DNA from: an uncultured Candidatus Melainabacteria bacterium | Lineage (GTDB): Bacteria > Cyanobacteriota > Vampirovibrionia > Gastranaerophilales > Gastranaerophilaceae | Length of the DNA: 5,419 nucleotides | Assembly: GCA_934693215.1 (NCBI GenBank) | Contig: CAKUVB010000116.1 | Coordinates: 1-5,419, forward strand | Direction: 5' to 3' | Part shown: in pieces, positions 1 to 5,419 of the stretch | Numbering within the stretch: position 1 is the first letter of the stretch | How the letters are laid out: each line of letters starts with the position of its first letter | Made by a program: the position numbers and the translations under genes | The notes under the pieces: model-generated | What the model saw: only the letters and a program-made list of their open reading frames with translations | Databases searched by the model: none | Told to the model about the DNA's origin: nothing

Positions 1-152
1 AAAACGAAAGTATTGAAAGTGCATTAAGACGTTTCAAGAAAAAAGTTCAAAAAGCCGGAACTCTTTCAGAAGTAAAAAAACGTGAAAGATATGAAAAACC
101 TAGCGTTAAAAGAAAACGCAAATCTGAAGCGGCTCGTAAACGCAAAAGCTAA
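1..152 (+). CDS. rpsU: 30S ribosomal protein S21, 3' part (5' end outside window)
   Basis: S21 is a small, basic protein of the 30S ribosomal subunit that acts near the anti-Shine-Dalgarno region during initiation. The visible part has 49 full codons, read from base 3, ending in TAA at 150-152. The family signature is clear: a start like NESIESALRRFKKKVQKAG, then a segment equivalent to the usual EVRRREFYEKPS (here EVKKRERYEKPS), then a very Lys/Arg-rich tail ending RKRKS. S21 proteins are usually about 58-70 residues, so only roughly 10 N-terminal residues are missing. A strong hairpin terminator follows about 22 bases after the stop, so this is the last gene of its transcript. The promoter and start lie outside the window. 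Confidence 0.93.
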   Translation, partial: NESIESALRRFKKKVQKAGTLSEVKKRERYEKPSVKRKRKSEAARKRKS

Positions 153-174
153 TAAAAGCTTTAAACAGATATAA

Positions 175-213
175 AAAAAATAACCTGTATGAATTTCATA
201 CAGGTTATTTTTT
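175..213. terminator. Bidirectional Rho-independent terminator shared by rpsU and the zinc-ribbon gene
   Basis: A near-perfect hairpin: the left arm is 175-191 (AAAA then AATAACCTGTATG), the loop is about 5 bases (192-196), and the right arm is 197-213. The core is 13 bp and AT pairs extend it to 17. On the + strand a T-rich tract follows the stem (207-220). On the - strand the run of A at 173-180 becomes a U tract. It can therefore end rpsU transcripts from the left and zinc-ribbon transcripts from the right, whose stop codon is at 231-233. Confidence 0.9.
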
Positions 214-230
214 ATTTTTAAACTCGTTAA

Positions 231-503
231 TTATTGATTTTGCTTTTCTGCATCAAAACAAGCTTTACAAAGAACTTCTCTACCTGGAATAGGTCTAAAA
301 GGAACTTGTGTTTGAGCTCCACATTTAGAACAAACAGCATCATACATCTTTCTTCTGTTTTTTTGTCTTCTTGCTTTTCTGCATTCTGGGCATCGTTTTG
401 GCTTATTTGTGAGCCCTTTTTCTGCATAAAATTCTTGTTCTCCAGCAGTGAAATCAAATTCCTTGCCACAGTCTTCACAAATAAGTTTTTCGTCTTGGTA
501 CAT
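231..503 (-). CDS. Small double zinc-ribbon protein (zf-trcl type), function unknown
   Basis: A 90-residue protein with four CxxC knuckles: C9/C12, C38/C41, C58/C61 and C79/C82. The first half (CEDCGKEFDFTAGEQEFYAEKG, continuing to CPECR at 38-42) matches the 'probable zinc-ribbon domain' family (zf-trcl), with the typical TAGEQEFYAEKG block between the two knuckles. The second half has a separate CxxC-x17-CxxC ribbon ending CKACF, resembling small nucleic-acid-binding ribbons. A basic linker (RKARRQKNRRK, 42-52) joins them and could contact RNA or DNA. The start is well supported: an AGGAG ribosome site lies at 511-515, 7 bases before ATG. There is a separate promoter (559-586) and a shared terminator downstream. 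It is cytoplasmic, with no signal peptide or membrane segment. Zinc binding is a strong inference; the cellular role is unknown. Confidence 0.88.
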   Translation of the reverse strand: MYQDEKLICEDCGKEFDFTAGEQEFYAEKGLTNKPKRCPECRKARRQKNRRKMYDAVCSKCGAQTQVPFRPIPGREVLCKACFDAEKQNQ

Positions 504-531
504 ACTGTTTCTCCTAAAATATAGTGACTTT

Positions 532-550
532 TAGATAGTTTTTCTATCTA
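532..550 (-). promoter_or_regulatory. Inverted repeat in the 5' leader of the zinc-ribbon gene
   Basis: A perfect 7-bp inverted repeat (TAGATAG, 5-base T loop, CTATCTA) lies between the predicted promoter and the ribosome site. With the -10 box at 559-564, transcription would begin near 552, so the repeat would form a hairpin at the extreme 5' end of the mRNA. It could be a stabilising 5' stem-loop or an operator just downstream of the promoter. It lacks a following U tract on either strand, so it is not a typical terminator. The role is inferred. Confidence 0.4.
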
Positions 551-558
551 TAATAGCC

Positions 559-586
559 ATTATAACTTTTTTTCGGGAAATTGCAA
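559..586 (-). promoter_or_regulatory. Sigma-70 type promoter for the zinc-ribbon gene
   Basis: Read on the - strand: a -35 box TTGCAA (581-586), a 16-base spacer and a perfect -10 box TATAAT (559-564). Transcription would start near 552, leaving a leader of roughly 50 bases before the ATG at 503. The promoter sits just past the pheA stop codon (592-594). The zinc-ribbon gene can thus be expressed alone, though read-through from pheA is also possible because no terminator is visible between them. Confidence 0.6.
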
Positions 587-591
587 CTGTT

Positions 592-1440
592 TTAATCAAT
601 AAACTTAGGGTATGAACCAAGATGTTTGAAACTTTTTACATGTTTTAACATTTTAGACATAGCTTTTGTGATTTTTGTATCAACTATATTTCCATCAAAA
701 TCAATATAGAATGTATATTCTCCCAAACCTTTCTTAGAAGGGCGAGAAGATATATATGTCATATTAATATCGTTTTCTTTCAAAATTGTTAATATATCAC
801 ACAAAGCACCTGATTTATTTTCTGTTGAAAACATTATACTTGTTTTATCTCTATTCGTTACTTCTTCTTTTAAAGGAATTCCCAATAAAATAAATCTTGT
901 TTGGTTAAATTTTTCATCATTTATATTTGTATCTAATATCGGCATATTATAATATTCCGCTGAATATTTATTGCCAATTGCAGCTATTTGAGGTTGTTCT
1001 ACAGTTAATGACTTAACTGCATTTGCAGTAGAAGATTCTGATTCTAGTATAATATTATCGTTAAATTTTGAATAAATATAATCATAGCATTGAGATATGG
1101 CTTGAGGGTGCGATTTTATTTTTTTGATTTGAGAAAAATCCTTTGCAAAAGTAATCAAACAATGCTCTATGGAAACTACAGTTTCACCTAAAATTTTAAC
1201 CTTATCACTTTGTATTTTTATTAAATTATCTATCGTTTCTTTTACTGTGCCTTCTATTGAATTTTCTATAGGCAATACGGCAAGTGAATTTGAGTTTGAA
1301 TTTAGTTCTGAAAATACTGCTGTAATAGTTCTCATTGGTTTTTCTTCGTAACCTTTTATTGCAAAAGACGTTATAAACTGTTCTTTTGCAAAATCAGTAT
1401 ACGATGTTTTAGGTCCTAAAAAATAAAGATTCTTATTCAT
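592..1440 (-). CDS. pheA: Prephenate dehydratase with C-terminal ACT domain
   Basis: Converts prephenate to phenylpyruvate, water and CO2, the committed step towards phenylalanine; cytoplasmic. Numbering from the ATG at 1438-1440 gives 282 residues, the usual length of a monofunctional enzyme, with no chorismate mutase domain. Catalytic-domain motifs in order: LGPKTSYT (8-15), PIENSIEGTV (57-66), SHPQAISQC (110-118), SSTANAV (136-142) and NQTRF (179-183, with the catalytic-type Thr). The ACT domain covers about 198-280, with GALC (211-214) and SSRP (231-234) at the phenylalanine-binding positions usually written GALV and ESRP. Feedback by phenylalanine is therefore likely. An ATG three codons upstream (1447-1449) is in frame, but neither start has a ribosome site. 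I prefer 1440 because homologues begin 2-6 residues before the LGP motif and the upstream ATG overlaps a TATAAT. Divergent from aroF. Confidence 0.92.
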   Translation of the reverse strand: MNKNLYFLGPKTSYTDFAKEQFITSFAIKGYEEKPMRTITAVFSELNSNSNSLAVLPIENSIEGTVKETIDNLIKIQSDKVKILGETVVSIEHCLITFAKDFSQIKKIKSHPQAISQCYDYIYSKFNDNIILESESSTANAVKSLTVEQPQIAAIGNKYSAEYYNMPILDTNINDEKFNQTRFILLGIPLKEEVTNRDKTSIMFSTENKSGALCDILTILKENDINMTYISSRPSKKGLGEYTFYIDFDGNIVDTKITKAMSKMLKHVKSFKHLGSYPKFID

Positions 1441-1447
1441 AAGCAAC

Positions 1448-1466
1448 ATTATAAAACAAAATTATA
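1448..1466 (-). promoter_or_regulatory. Candidate -10 elements for pheA
   Basis: On the - strand there are two perfect TATAAT hexamers, at 1461-1466 and 1448-1453. The first has TTGATA (1487-1492) upstream, but with a long 20-base spacer. The second lies exactly 7 bases before the ATG at 1440, so transcription from it would begin at or next to the start codon. No convincing -35 box matches either at normal spacing. The region is very AT-rich, so chance matches are likely. Confidence 0.35.
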
Positions 1467-1473
1467 TTAATTA

Positions 1474-1502
1474 TTTACAAAGATTATATCAATACATATA
1501 AT
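1474..1502 (+). promoter_or_regulatory. Sigma-70 type promoter for aroF
   Basis: A -35 box TTTACA (1474-1479), a 17-base spacer and a perfect -10 box TATAAT (1497-1502). Transcription would start near 1509, only a few bases before the ribosome site AAGGAG (1512-1517), giving a leader of about 18 bases. That leaves no room for a T-box, riboswitch or attenuator, so control would have to be at the promoter or by feedback on the enzyme. It overlaps the region that must also hold the divergent pheA promoter. Confidence 0.6.
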
Positions 1503-1526
1503 AATATTCATAAGGAGATTAAATTT

Positions 1527-2567
1527 ATGATTATTATTATGGAACCGGAAGCTACAACAGAACAGATTAATAAAGTTGTAAAACATCTTGAAGAAAACGA
1601 TTTTAAAATTAATATCAATTATGGCGAAGTATTTACAGTTATTGCTGCTATCGGAGATAAACGATTAGTTCAACCTCATTCTATCAATTCTTTTGATGGA
1701 GTAAGAGAAGTTAAACTTATACAAGAACCTTTCAAATTAGCAAGTAGAGAGAGCAAAAAAGAAGATACCATTATAGAATTTTCTAATGGAGTAAAAATCG
1801 GTGGGGATAATAAACCAGTCATTATGGCAGGACCTTGCAGTGTTGAAGATGATTTTGAAGCACTTTTAAGCATCGCAGAAGCAGTAAAAGAATCTGGTGC
1901 TGAAATTCTACGAGGTGGTGCTTTTAAACCCAGAACTTCTCCTTATGATTTTCAAGGACTTGAAGAAAAAGGTTTGAAATATTTAAGAAAGGCAGCAGAC
2001 AAAACAGGACTTTTGGTTATAACTGAAGTTATGGATACATTAGATTTGCCTTTAATATGTGATTATGCAGATATAATTCAAGTTGGTGCAAGAAATATGC
2101 AAAACTTCAAGTTACTAAAAGCTATCGGCAAAACTAATAAACCTGTTATGCTAAAAAGAGGACCAGCTGCCGGTATAAGAGAATTTTTATTAGCGGCTGA
2201 ACATATTTTGTATAACGGAAACGAAAATGTAATCTTATGCGAGCGTGGAATAAAAGGATTTGACTCAAATTACACAAGAAATGTACTAGATTTAGCCGCA
2301 GTTCCGGTTATAAAAAAATATTCTCACTTACCAGTAATAGTTGACCCTAGCCACGCAACAGGTAAACGATATTTAATTGAACCAATGTCAAAAGCAGCAA
2401 TTGTTGCTGGTGCAGATGGGTTAATGGTTGAAATCCATAATAACCCGGATAAAGCTTATTCCGATGGAGCTCAAAGCTTGACAATTCCTCAATTCAAGAA
2501 TTTAATGACTCATTTATCTGCCCTTATAAAAGTATTAGATGAAAGTAAGGATTTAATCGTAGTCTAG
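1527..2567 (+). CDS. aroF: 3-deoxy-7-phosphoheptulonate (DAHP) synthase, type I with N-terminal ferredoxin-like domain
   Basis: Condenses phosphoenolpyruvate with erythrose 4-phosphate to DAHP, the entry step of the shikimate pathway to Phe, Tyr and Trp; cytoplasmic and metal-dependent. The protein has 346 residues and resembles the Thermotoga/Bacillus-type enzymes. An N-terminal ferredoxin-like domain (about 1-70, starting MIIIMEPEAT) in this family mediates inhibition by aromatic end products. The TIM-barrel domain follows, with AGPCSVE (101-107), LRGGAFKPRTSPY (128-140), GARNMQNF (187-194), KRG (210-212), LCERG (237-241), DPSHATGK (273-280), VEIHNNP (301-307) and SDGAQSL (312-318). The expected metal ligands C104, H276, E302 and D313 are all present. 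The start is supported by AAGGAG 9 bases upstream. It diverges from pheA. The symporter lies 84 bases downstream without a visible terminator between, so partial co-transcription is possible. Confidence 0.96.
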   Translation: MIIIMEPEATTEQINKVVKHLEENDFKININYGEVFTVIAAIGDKRLVQPHSINSFDGVREVKLIQEPFKLASRESKKEDTIIEFSNGVKIGGDNKPVIMAGPCSVEDDFEALLSIAEAVKESGAEILRGGAFKPRTSPYDFQGLEEKGLKYLRKAADKTGLLVITEVMDTLDLPLICDYADIIQVGARNMQNFKLLKAIGKTNKPVMLKRGPAAGIREFLLAAEHILYNGNENVILCERGIKGFDSNYTRNVLDLAAVPVIKKYSHLPVIVDPSHATGKRYLIEPMSKAAIVAGADGLMVEIHNNPDKAYSDGAQSLTIPQFKNLMTHLSALIKVLDESKDLIVV

Positions 2568-2579
2568 TTATATCTTTAC

Positions 2580-2608
2580 TTGAAATATTTAATATAATTT
2601 AGTACAAT
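2580..2608 (+). promoter_or_regulatory. Sigma-70 type promoter for the symporter gene
   Basis: A -35 box TTGAAA (2580-2585), a 17-base spacer and a -10 box TACAAT (2603-2608) lie in the 84-base gap between aroF and the symporter. Transcription would begin near 2615, giving a leader of about 37 bases. Two other TATAAT matches (2593-2598 and 2619-2624) occur in the same AT-rich gap but lack a good -35 box. Confidence 0.55.
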
Positions 2609-2651
2609 ATTTGAGTAATATAATGGTTAAAATTATGAGAGGATTTATTTA

Positions 2652-3974
2652 ATGAAACTACACATGCAGGTGCTAATTGCTCTAGGTTTAGGTTTTAAAA
2701 GAAATTGGCACATATTTTTTGGGCTAGTTGCCGGTGTTATTGTTGGCGCACTTTTACATAGCCATTCAAATCCATTTGTTATGAATATTTTGACATTTGT
2801 AGGTCAATTATTCATTAGACTTATTCAAATGGTTGTTATTCCGTTAGTCATATCAGCAATCGTTATTGGTATAACCAGTGTTGGAGATAACAAACAACTC
2901 GGAAAATTTGGTAAAAAAATGGTCTTATACTATGGTATTATTACCATAGCGGCTGTATCTATTGGAGCATTTTTAGCTCTTGGATTCAAACCTGGTTTAG
3001 GTGCAGCTCACTATATTAACAATGATGTTGCTGTTGGTATTCAATCTCAAGTTTCAACAACTATAGACTCTCAAAAAGGACATATTGTTAATTTATTCCT
3101 AAGTTTTGTTCCAAAAAACCCATTAGAATCTATTGCTAAAGGGGATATGGTTCCAATTATCGTATTTGCATTAATTTTCTCTATCGCATTGGCTAAAGTT
3201 GGAGATGTAAACCGCTCTATCGTTTCATTCTTCGAATCAGTTTTTGCAGCCACGATGAAAGTTACAGATTGGATTATGTTCTTTGCCGCTCCTGGTGTAT
3301 TTGCATTAACTGCAGTTTCCGTTTCAACTTTTGGTGTAGATATATTCTCTAGCATTTCAAAATATTTACTGGTACTTGCAATAGGTTTTGGATTACAGTT
3401 ATTTGTTGTATATCCACTATTCTTAAAAGTATTCTCAAAAGTTCCGATATTAATGTTATATGCGGCTATAGCTGAAGCTATGATGGTTGCATTTGGTACT
3501 GCCAGTTCATCAGCGACACTACCTTTAACAATCGCATGTTGTGAAAAACGAGGTATTTCTCACAAAGTTTCTAGCTTTGTTCTACCTTTAGGAGCAACAT
3601 TAAGTATGGACGGTACTGCATTACTTCAAACTGTTGCAGTAATATTCCTTGCTCAAGCTTATGGAGTTGTTCTAACACCATTCTTGATTATTCAAATCGC
3701 ATTATTAGCAATGGTTGCATCTAGCACATGTGCAGGTATTCCTGGTGCTGGTTTGATTACAATAGCACTTATTCTTAACGGAATGGGACTATCTCCTGAA
3801 CAACTGGTTGCAGGTTTTGCTTTCTTATTCACTATCGAAAGATTAACAGATATGATGAGAACCTTAATCAACGTAACTTCAGATGCTGTTGTTGCAGCTG
3901 CAATTGCAGATAATGAAAACGAAATAAATTATGACTTATTAACAAACCCTTCTGCATATAATGAAATTATATAA
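2652..3974 (+). CDS. Dicarboxylate/amino acid:cation symporter (glutamate/aspartate type, DAACS family)
   Basis: An inner-membrane secondary transporter of the GltPh/GltT/EAAT fold, 440 residues, the usual bacterial length. Hydrophobic segments fill the protein (about 20-36, 45-75, 90-112, 165-182, 205-228, 237-260), followed by the conserved transport core. The core has re-entrant loop HP1 with SSSATLP (285-291), helix 7 with SMDGTA (318-323), HP2 with SSTCAGIPGAG (357-367), and helix 8 with DMMRTLINVTSD (400-411). D400, R403, T404, N407 and D411 match the GltPh residues that bind an acidic amino acid and sodium (D394, R397, T398, N401, D405), so glutamate or aspartate is the best substrate guess. 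The helix 7 motif has Ser where NMDGT is usual. The ribosome site AGAGG (2638-2642) is 9 bases from the ATG; M5 is a weaker alternative start. It has its own promoter and a strong terminator. The exact substrate and coupling ion cannot be settled here. Confidence 0.92.
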   Translation: MKLHMQVLIALGLGFKRNWHIFFGLVAGVIVGALLHSHSNPFVMNILTFVGQLFIRLIQMVVIPLVISAIVIGITSVGDNKQLGKFGKKMVLYYGIITIAAVSIGAFLALGFKPGLGAAHYINNDVAVGIQSQVSTTIDSQKGHIVNLFLSFVPKNPLESIAKGDMVPIIVFALIFSIALAKVGDVNRSIVSFFESVFAATMKVTDWIMFFAAPGVFALTAVSVSTFGVDIFSSISKYLLVLAIGFGLQLFVVYPLFLKVFSKVPILMLYAAIAEAMMVAFGTASSSATLPLTIACCEKRGISHKVSSFVLPLGATLSMDGTALLQTVAVIFLAQAYGVVLTPFLIIQIALLAMVASSTCAGIPGAGLITIALILNGMGLSPEQLVAGFAFLFTIERLTDMMRTLINVTSDAVVAAAIADNENEINYDLLTNPSAYNEII

Positions 3975-3999
3975 GCATAAAGGTTTTATATAAGATATA

Positions 4000-4029
4000 A
4001 AAAAGACCGATTTTTAAATCGGTCTTTTT
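4000..4029. terminator. Bidirectional Rho-independent terminator between the symporter and pgeF
   Basis: A 13-bp perfect stem: AAAAAGACCGATT (4000-4012) pairs with its complement at 4017-4029 around a TTTA loop. T-rich tracts follow on the + strand (4025-4034) and on the - strand (from the A run at 3999-4004). It ends symporter transcripts from the left and pgeF transcripts from the right. The pgeF stop codon (4014-4016) lies in the loop, and the last four pgeF codons (Lys-Arg-Pro-Ile) form one arm of the stem. Confidence 0.9.
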
Positions 4030-4781
4030 ATTTTATGTTTTTTTATTTTTAAAACTGCACTATGCCGAGAGGTTGTTCCTTGTTCTTTCCGATAAGAGAA
4101 AAACATATCATTGTTGCAACTTGTACAATATGGACAAACATCAATATTGTGACGAGCAATGCCTATATCTAAAAGTTGTTGTTTGTTTATACCTTTTAAA
4201 TCAACATAAATTTTTTCATATATCTGTCTATTATAAGGTTCTATTATAGAAACTGATTCCTTCAATTGTTCAAAAACATCTTCTCCAACTCCATAACAAC
4301 AAATTGCTATTGTTGGACCAATTACAGCATACAAATCTTTTGTACTTGTATAATATTCTTCTTTCATTAAATCTACTGTTTTTTGAACAATTCGTCCGGC
4401 AGTTCCTCGCCAACCGGCATGAGCAATTGCCCCAACATTATGTTTTTTATCATATAGTATTACAGGAGTACAATCTGCAAAGTTTAAATATATAGCAATA
4501 GAAGAATCATCATCTATAAGAGCATCTGTATTTGGATAGCTTTTTATTCGCTTACTTGCAATCCTAACATTAGTTGTATGGGTCTGAGTTGGAGATATTA
4601 ATAAGTCTTTATCTATCTTCAAATAATTAGCTATGTCCTGTTTATTTGCTTCAACAAGTTCATGCATATCTTCTTCTTGAGAACGTATTACAGTCTCTCT
4701 AGTCGTAAAGAAATGTTCTGTTTCAGGTATAAAATCAGAATATATAACTCGTTTTTTATTTATAAACTTAAAATGAAACAT
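4014..4781 (-). CDS. pgeF: Peptidoglycan editing factor PgeF / YfiH-LACC1 family multicopper-oxidase-like (purine nucleoside phosphorylase) protein
   Basis: A member of the DUF152/'laccase domain' family. Known members (YfiH, YlmD, human LACC1) cleave purine nucleosides, and E. coli YfiH also removes wrongly made cell-wall precursors. From the ATG at 4781 the protein has 255 residues, typical for the family. Motifs in order: FFTTR (24-28), QTHTTNV (66-72), TDALI (85-89), ADCTPVILYD (102-111), HAGWRGT (121-127), GPTIAICCYGVG (155-166), YVDL (192-195) and CTSCNNDMFFSYRKEQGTTSRH (219-240). The zinc/catalytic set H68, C104 and H121 is intact with family spacing. An in-frame TTG start at 4815-4817 would add 12 residues but has no ribosome site and is less family-like; the ATG itself has only a weak one. 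No signal peptide, so cytoplasmic. Divergent from pheT. Confidence 0.9.
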   Translation of the reverse strand: MFHFKFINKKRVIYSDFIPETEHFFTTRETVIRSQEEDMHELVEANKQDIANYLKIDKDLLISPTQTHTTNVRIASKRIKSYPNTDALIDDDSSIAIYLNFADCTPVILYDKKHNVGAIAHAGWRGTAGRIVQKTVDLMKEEYYTSTKDLYAVIGPTIAICCYGVGEDVFEQLKESVSIIEPYNRQIYEKIYVDLKGINKQQLLDIGIARHNIDVCPYCTSCNNDMFFSYRKEQGTTSRHSAVLKIKKHKIKRPI

Positions 4782-4892
4782 ACACTTATCGTAGAATAAA
4801 GAAATATGAATGTACAATACTTTTTATGATGTAATTTTTTTTTATTTGAGATACAATGATAGTGAATTATAGGGGAAAGAGAAAGGGTTTAT
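4782..4892. promoter_or_regulatory. Divergent intergenic region between pgeF and pheT
   Basis: These 111 AT-rich bases must carry the promoters for both divergent genes. For pheT the best -10 candidate is TACAAT (4852-4857), without a convincing -35 box. For pgeF, TTGTAT (4851-4856 on the - strand) followed 17 bases later by TACATC (4828-4833) is a weak candidate. The two candidates occupy the same bases, so the promoters may compete. The ribosome site for pheT is AAAGGG (4882-4887), 5 bases before its ATG. No T-box, hairpin terminator or small RNA is visible. Confidence 0.4.
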
Positions 4893-5419
4893 ATGAAGGT
4901 TTCTTTAAATTGGTTAAACGAATTAGTTGATTTGTCAGATATAGAAGTTGAAAGAATTGCACATGAACTTACTATGAGTGGTTTAGAAGTTGAAGCGGTT
5001 GAAGAATTAAAACCACAATTTTCAAACATTATAACTGCTCGCATTGAAAAGATTGATAATCACCCAAACGCAGATAAACTTCATTTGGTTACAATTAATA
5101 ATGGTTCTGGTTTAAAAACTGTAGTATGCGGTGCTCAAAATATTCAAGAAGGTCAAATAATACCTTATGCCTCTGTAGGAAGCAATGTGTTAGACAGACA
5201 TACCGGTGAACAATTCACCCTAGCCCCAGCCGTTATTAGGGGTGTTGAATCTCAAGGTATGCTTTGTTCTGATGACGAATTAGGTGTTACTGACAGAAAC
5301 TACCAAGAAGAAGATGGTATATTAATTTTAAATAGATTATTCCCTGATGTTCAAATTGGTCAAAAGGTTGAAGATGTCTTAGGTTTTGAAAAAGATATCA
5401 TTTTAGATGTTGCACCAAC
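4893..5419 (+). CDS. pheT: Phenylalanyl-tRNA synthetase beta subunit, N-terminal part (cut by window edge)
   Basis: The beta chain of the alpha2-beta2 enzyme that charges tRNA-Phe. Only 175 codons of a gene usually near 800 codons are visible, open to the last base. The start MKVSLNWLNELVDL is the characteristic B1 domain (about 1-38). It is followed by the OB-fold tRNA-binding (EMAP-like) domain (about 42-150), with ITARIEKIDNHPNADKL (47-63), TVVCGAQNI (76-84), EGQIIPYASVGS (86-97) and RGVESQGMLCSDDELG (116-131). The last visible residues, LDVAP (171-175), begin the segment that normally leads into the B3/B4 editing domain. The start is supported by AAAGGG 5 bases upstream and by exact agreement with the family N-terminus. 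It is preceded by the divergent pgeF rather than by pheS. In many bacteria pheS is directly upstream in one operon, so its partner must be encoded elsewhere or beyond the right edge. Confidence 0.95.
   Translation, partial: MKVSLNWLNELVDLSDIEVERIAHELTMSGLEVEAVEELKPQFSNIITARIEKIDNHPNADKLHLVTINNGSGLKTVVCGAQNIQEGQIIPYASVGSNVLDRHTGEQFTLAPAVIRGVESQGMLCSDDELGVTDRNYQEEDGILILNRLFPDVQIGQKVEDVLGFEKDIILDVAP

Noticed and set aside
234..524. A 96-codon open frame on the + strand opposite the zinc-ribbon gene
   Set aside because: It is the antisense shadow of a gene with family motifs, a ribosome site and a promoter; its own translation is Ser/Phe-rich and shows no recognisable domain.
571..594. A terminator directly after pheA
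   Set aside because: Only a tiny TTTC/GAAA pairing is present and no U tract follows a stable stem; the stretch is better read as the spacer and -35 region of the zinc-ribbon promoter.
2583..2612. AAATATT and AATATTT inverted repeat upstream of the symporter
   Set aside because: It consists only of A and T in a very AT-rich gap and overlaps the predicted promoter boxes, so chance is the simplest explanation.
3071..3355. A 94-codon open frame on the - strand inside the symporter gene
   Set aside because: It lies wholly within a well-supported membrane transporter gene, has no recognisable motif, and is best explained as a shadow frame.
4782..4817. A 12-residue N-terminal extension of PgeF from a TTG codon
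   Set aside because: No ribosome site precedes the TTG, and homologues normally begin close to the position of the internal ATG at 4781.
4818..4892. A T-box or attenuator leader ahead of pheT
   Set aside because: The gap is too short and contains no T-box sequence, specifier stem or terminator hairpin.

Overview
This is an AT-rich stretch of an ordinary bacterial chromosome. It carries seven protein genes: five complete ones, plus one cut at each window edge. I see no phage, insertion sequence, CRISPR array, tRNA or rRNA. All visible stops are TAA or TAG, and the reading frames fit the standard bacterial code. I see no previously undescribed system here.

Layout from left to right: the 3' end of rpsU (ribosomal protein S21, +), then a hairpin terminator shared with the convergent next gene. 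That gene (-) encodes a small protein with four CxxC zinc knuckles. Next comes pheA (prephenate dehydratase, -), divergent from aroF (DAHP synthase, +). After aroF comes a glutamate/aspartate-type symporter (+). A second shared terminator lies between the symporter and the convergent pgeF (YfiH/LACC1 family, -). Finally, pgeF diverges from the 5' part of pheT (phenylalanyl-tRNA synthetase beta chain, +), which runs off the right edge.

The functional theme is aromatic amino acids. AroF catalyses the first step of the shikimate pathway, PheA commits prephenate to phenylalanine, and PheT is half of the enzyme that charges tRNA-Phe. AroF and PheA are transcribed away from a 77-86 bp shared promoter region. 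Each has a regulatory-type domain (an N-terminal ferredoxin-like domain in AroF, a C-terminal ACT domain in PheA), so feedback by aromatic end products is plausible for both. The symporter may import glutamate or aspartate, amino donors for the pathway, but this link is only inferred from position.

Organism: low GC, pheT without pheS directly upstream, and an S21 gene beside a cyanobacterial/Firmicutes-style zinc-ribbon protein would all fit a gut Vampirovibrionia (Melainabacteria, Gastranaerophilales). In Firmicutes pheS and pheT are normally adjacent. This assignment is an inference of moderate to low confidence.
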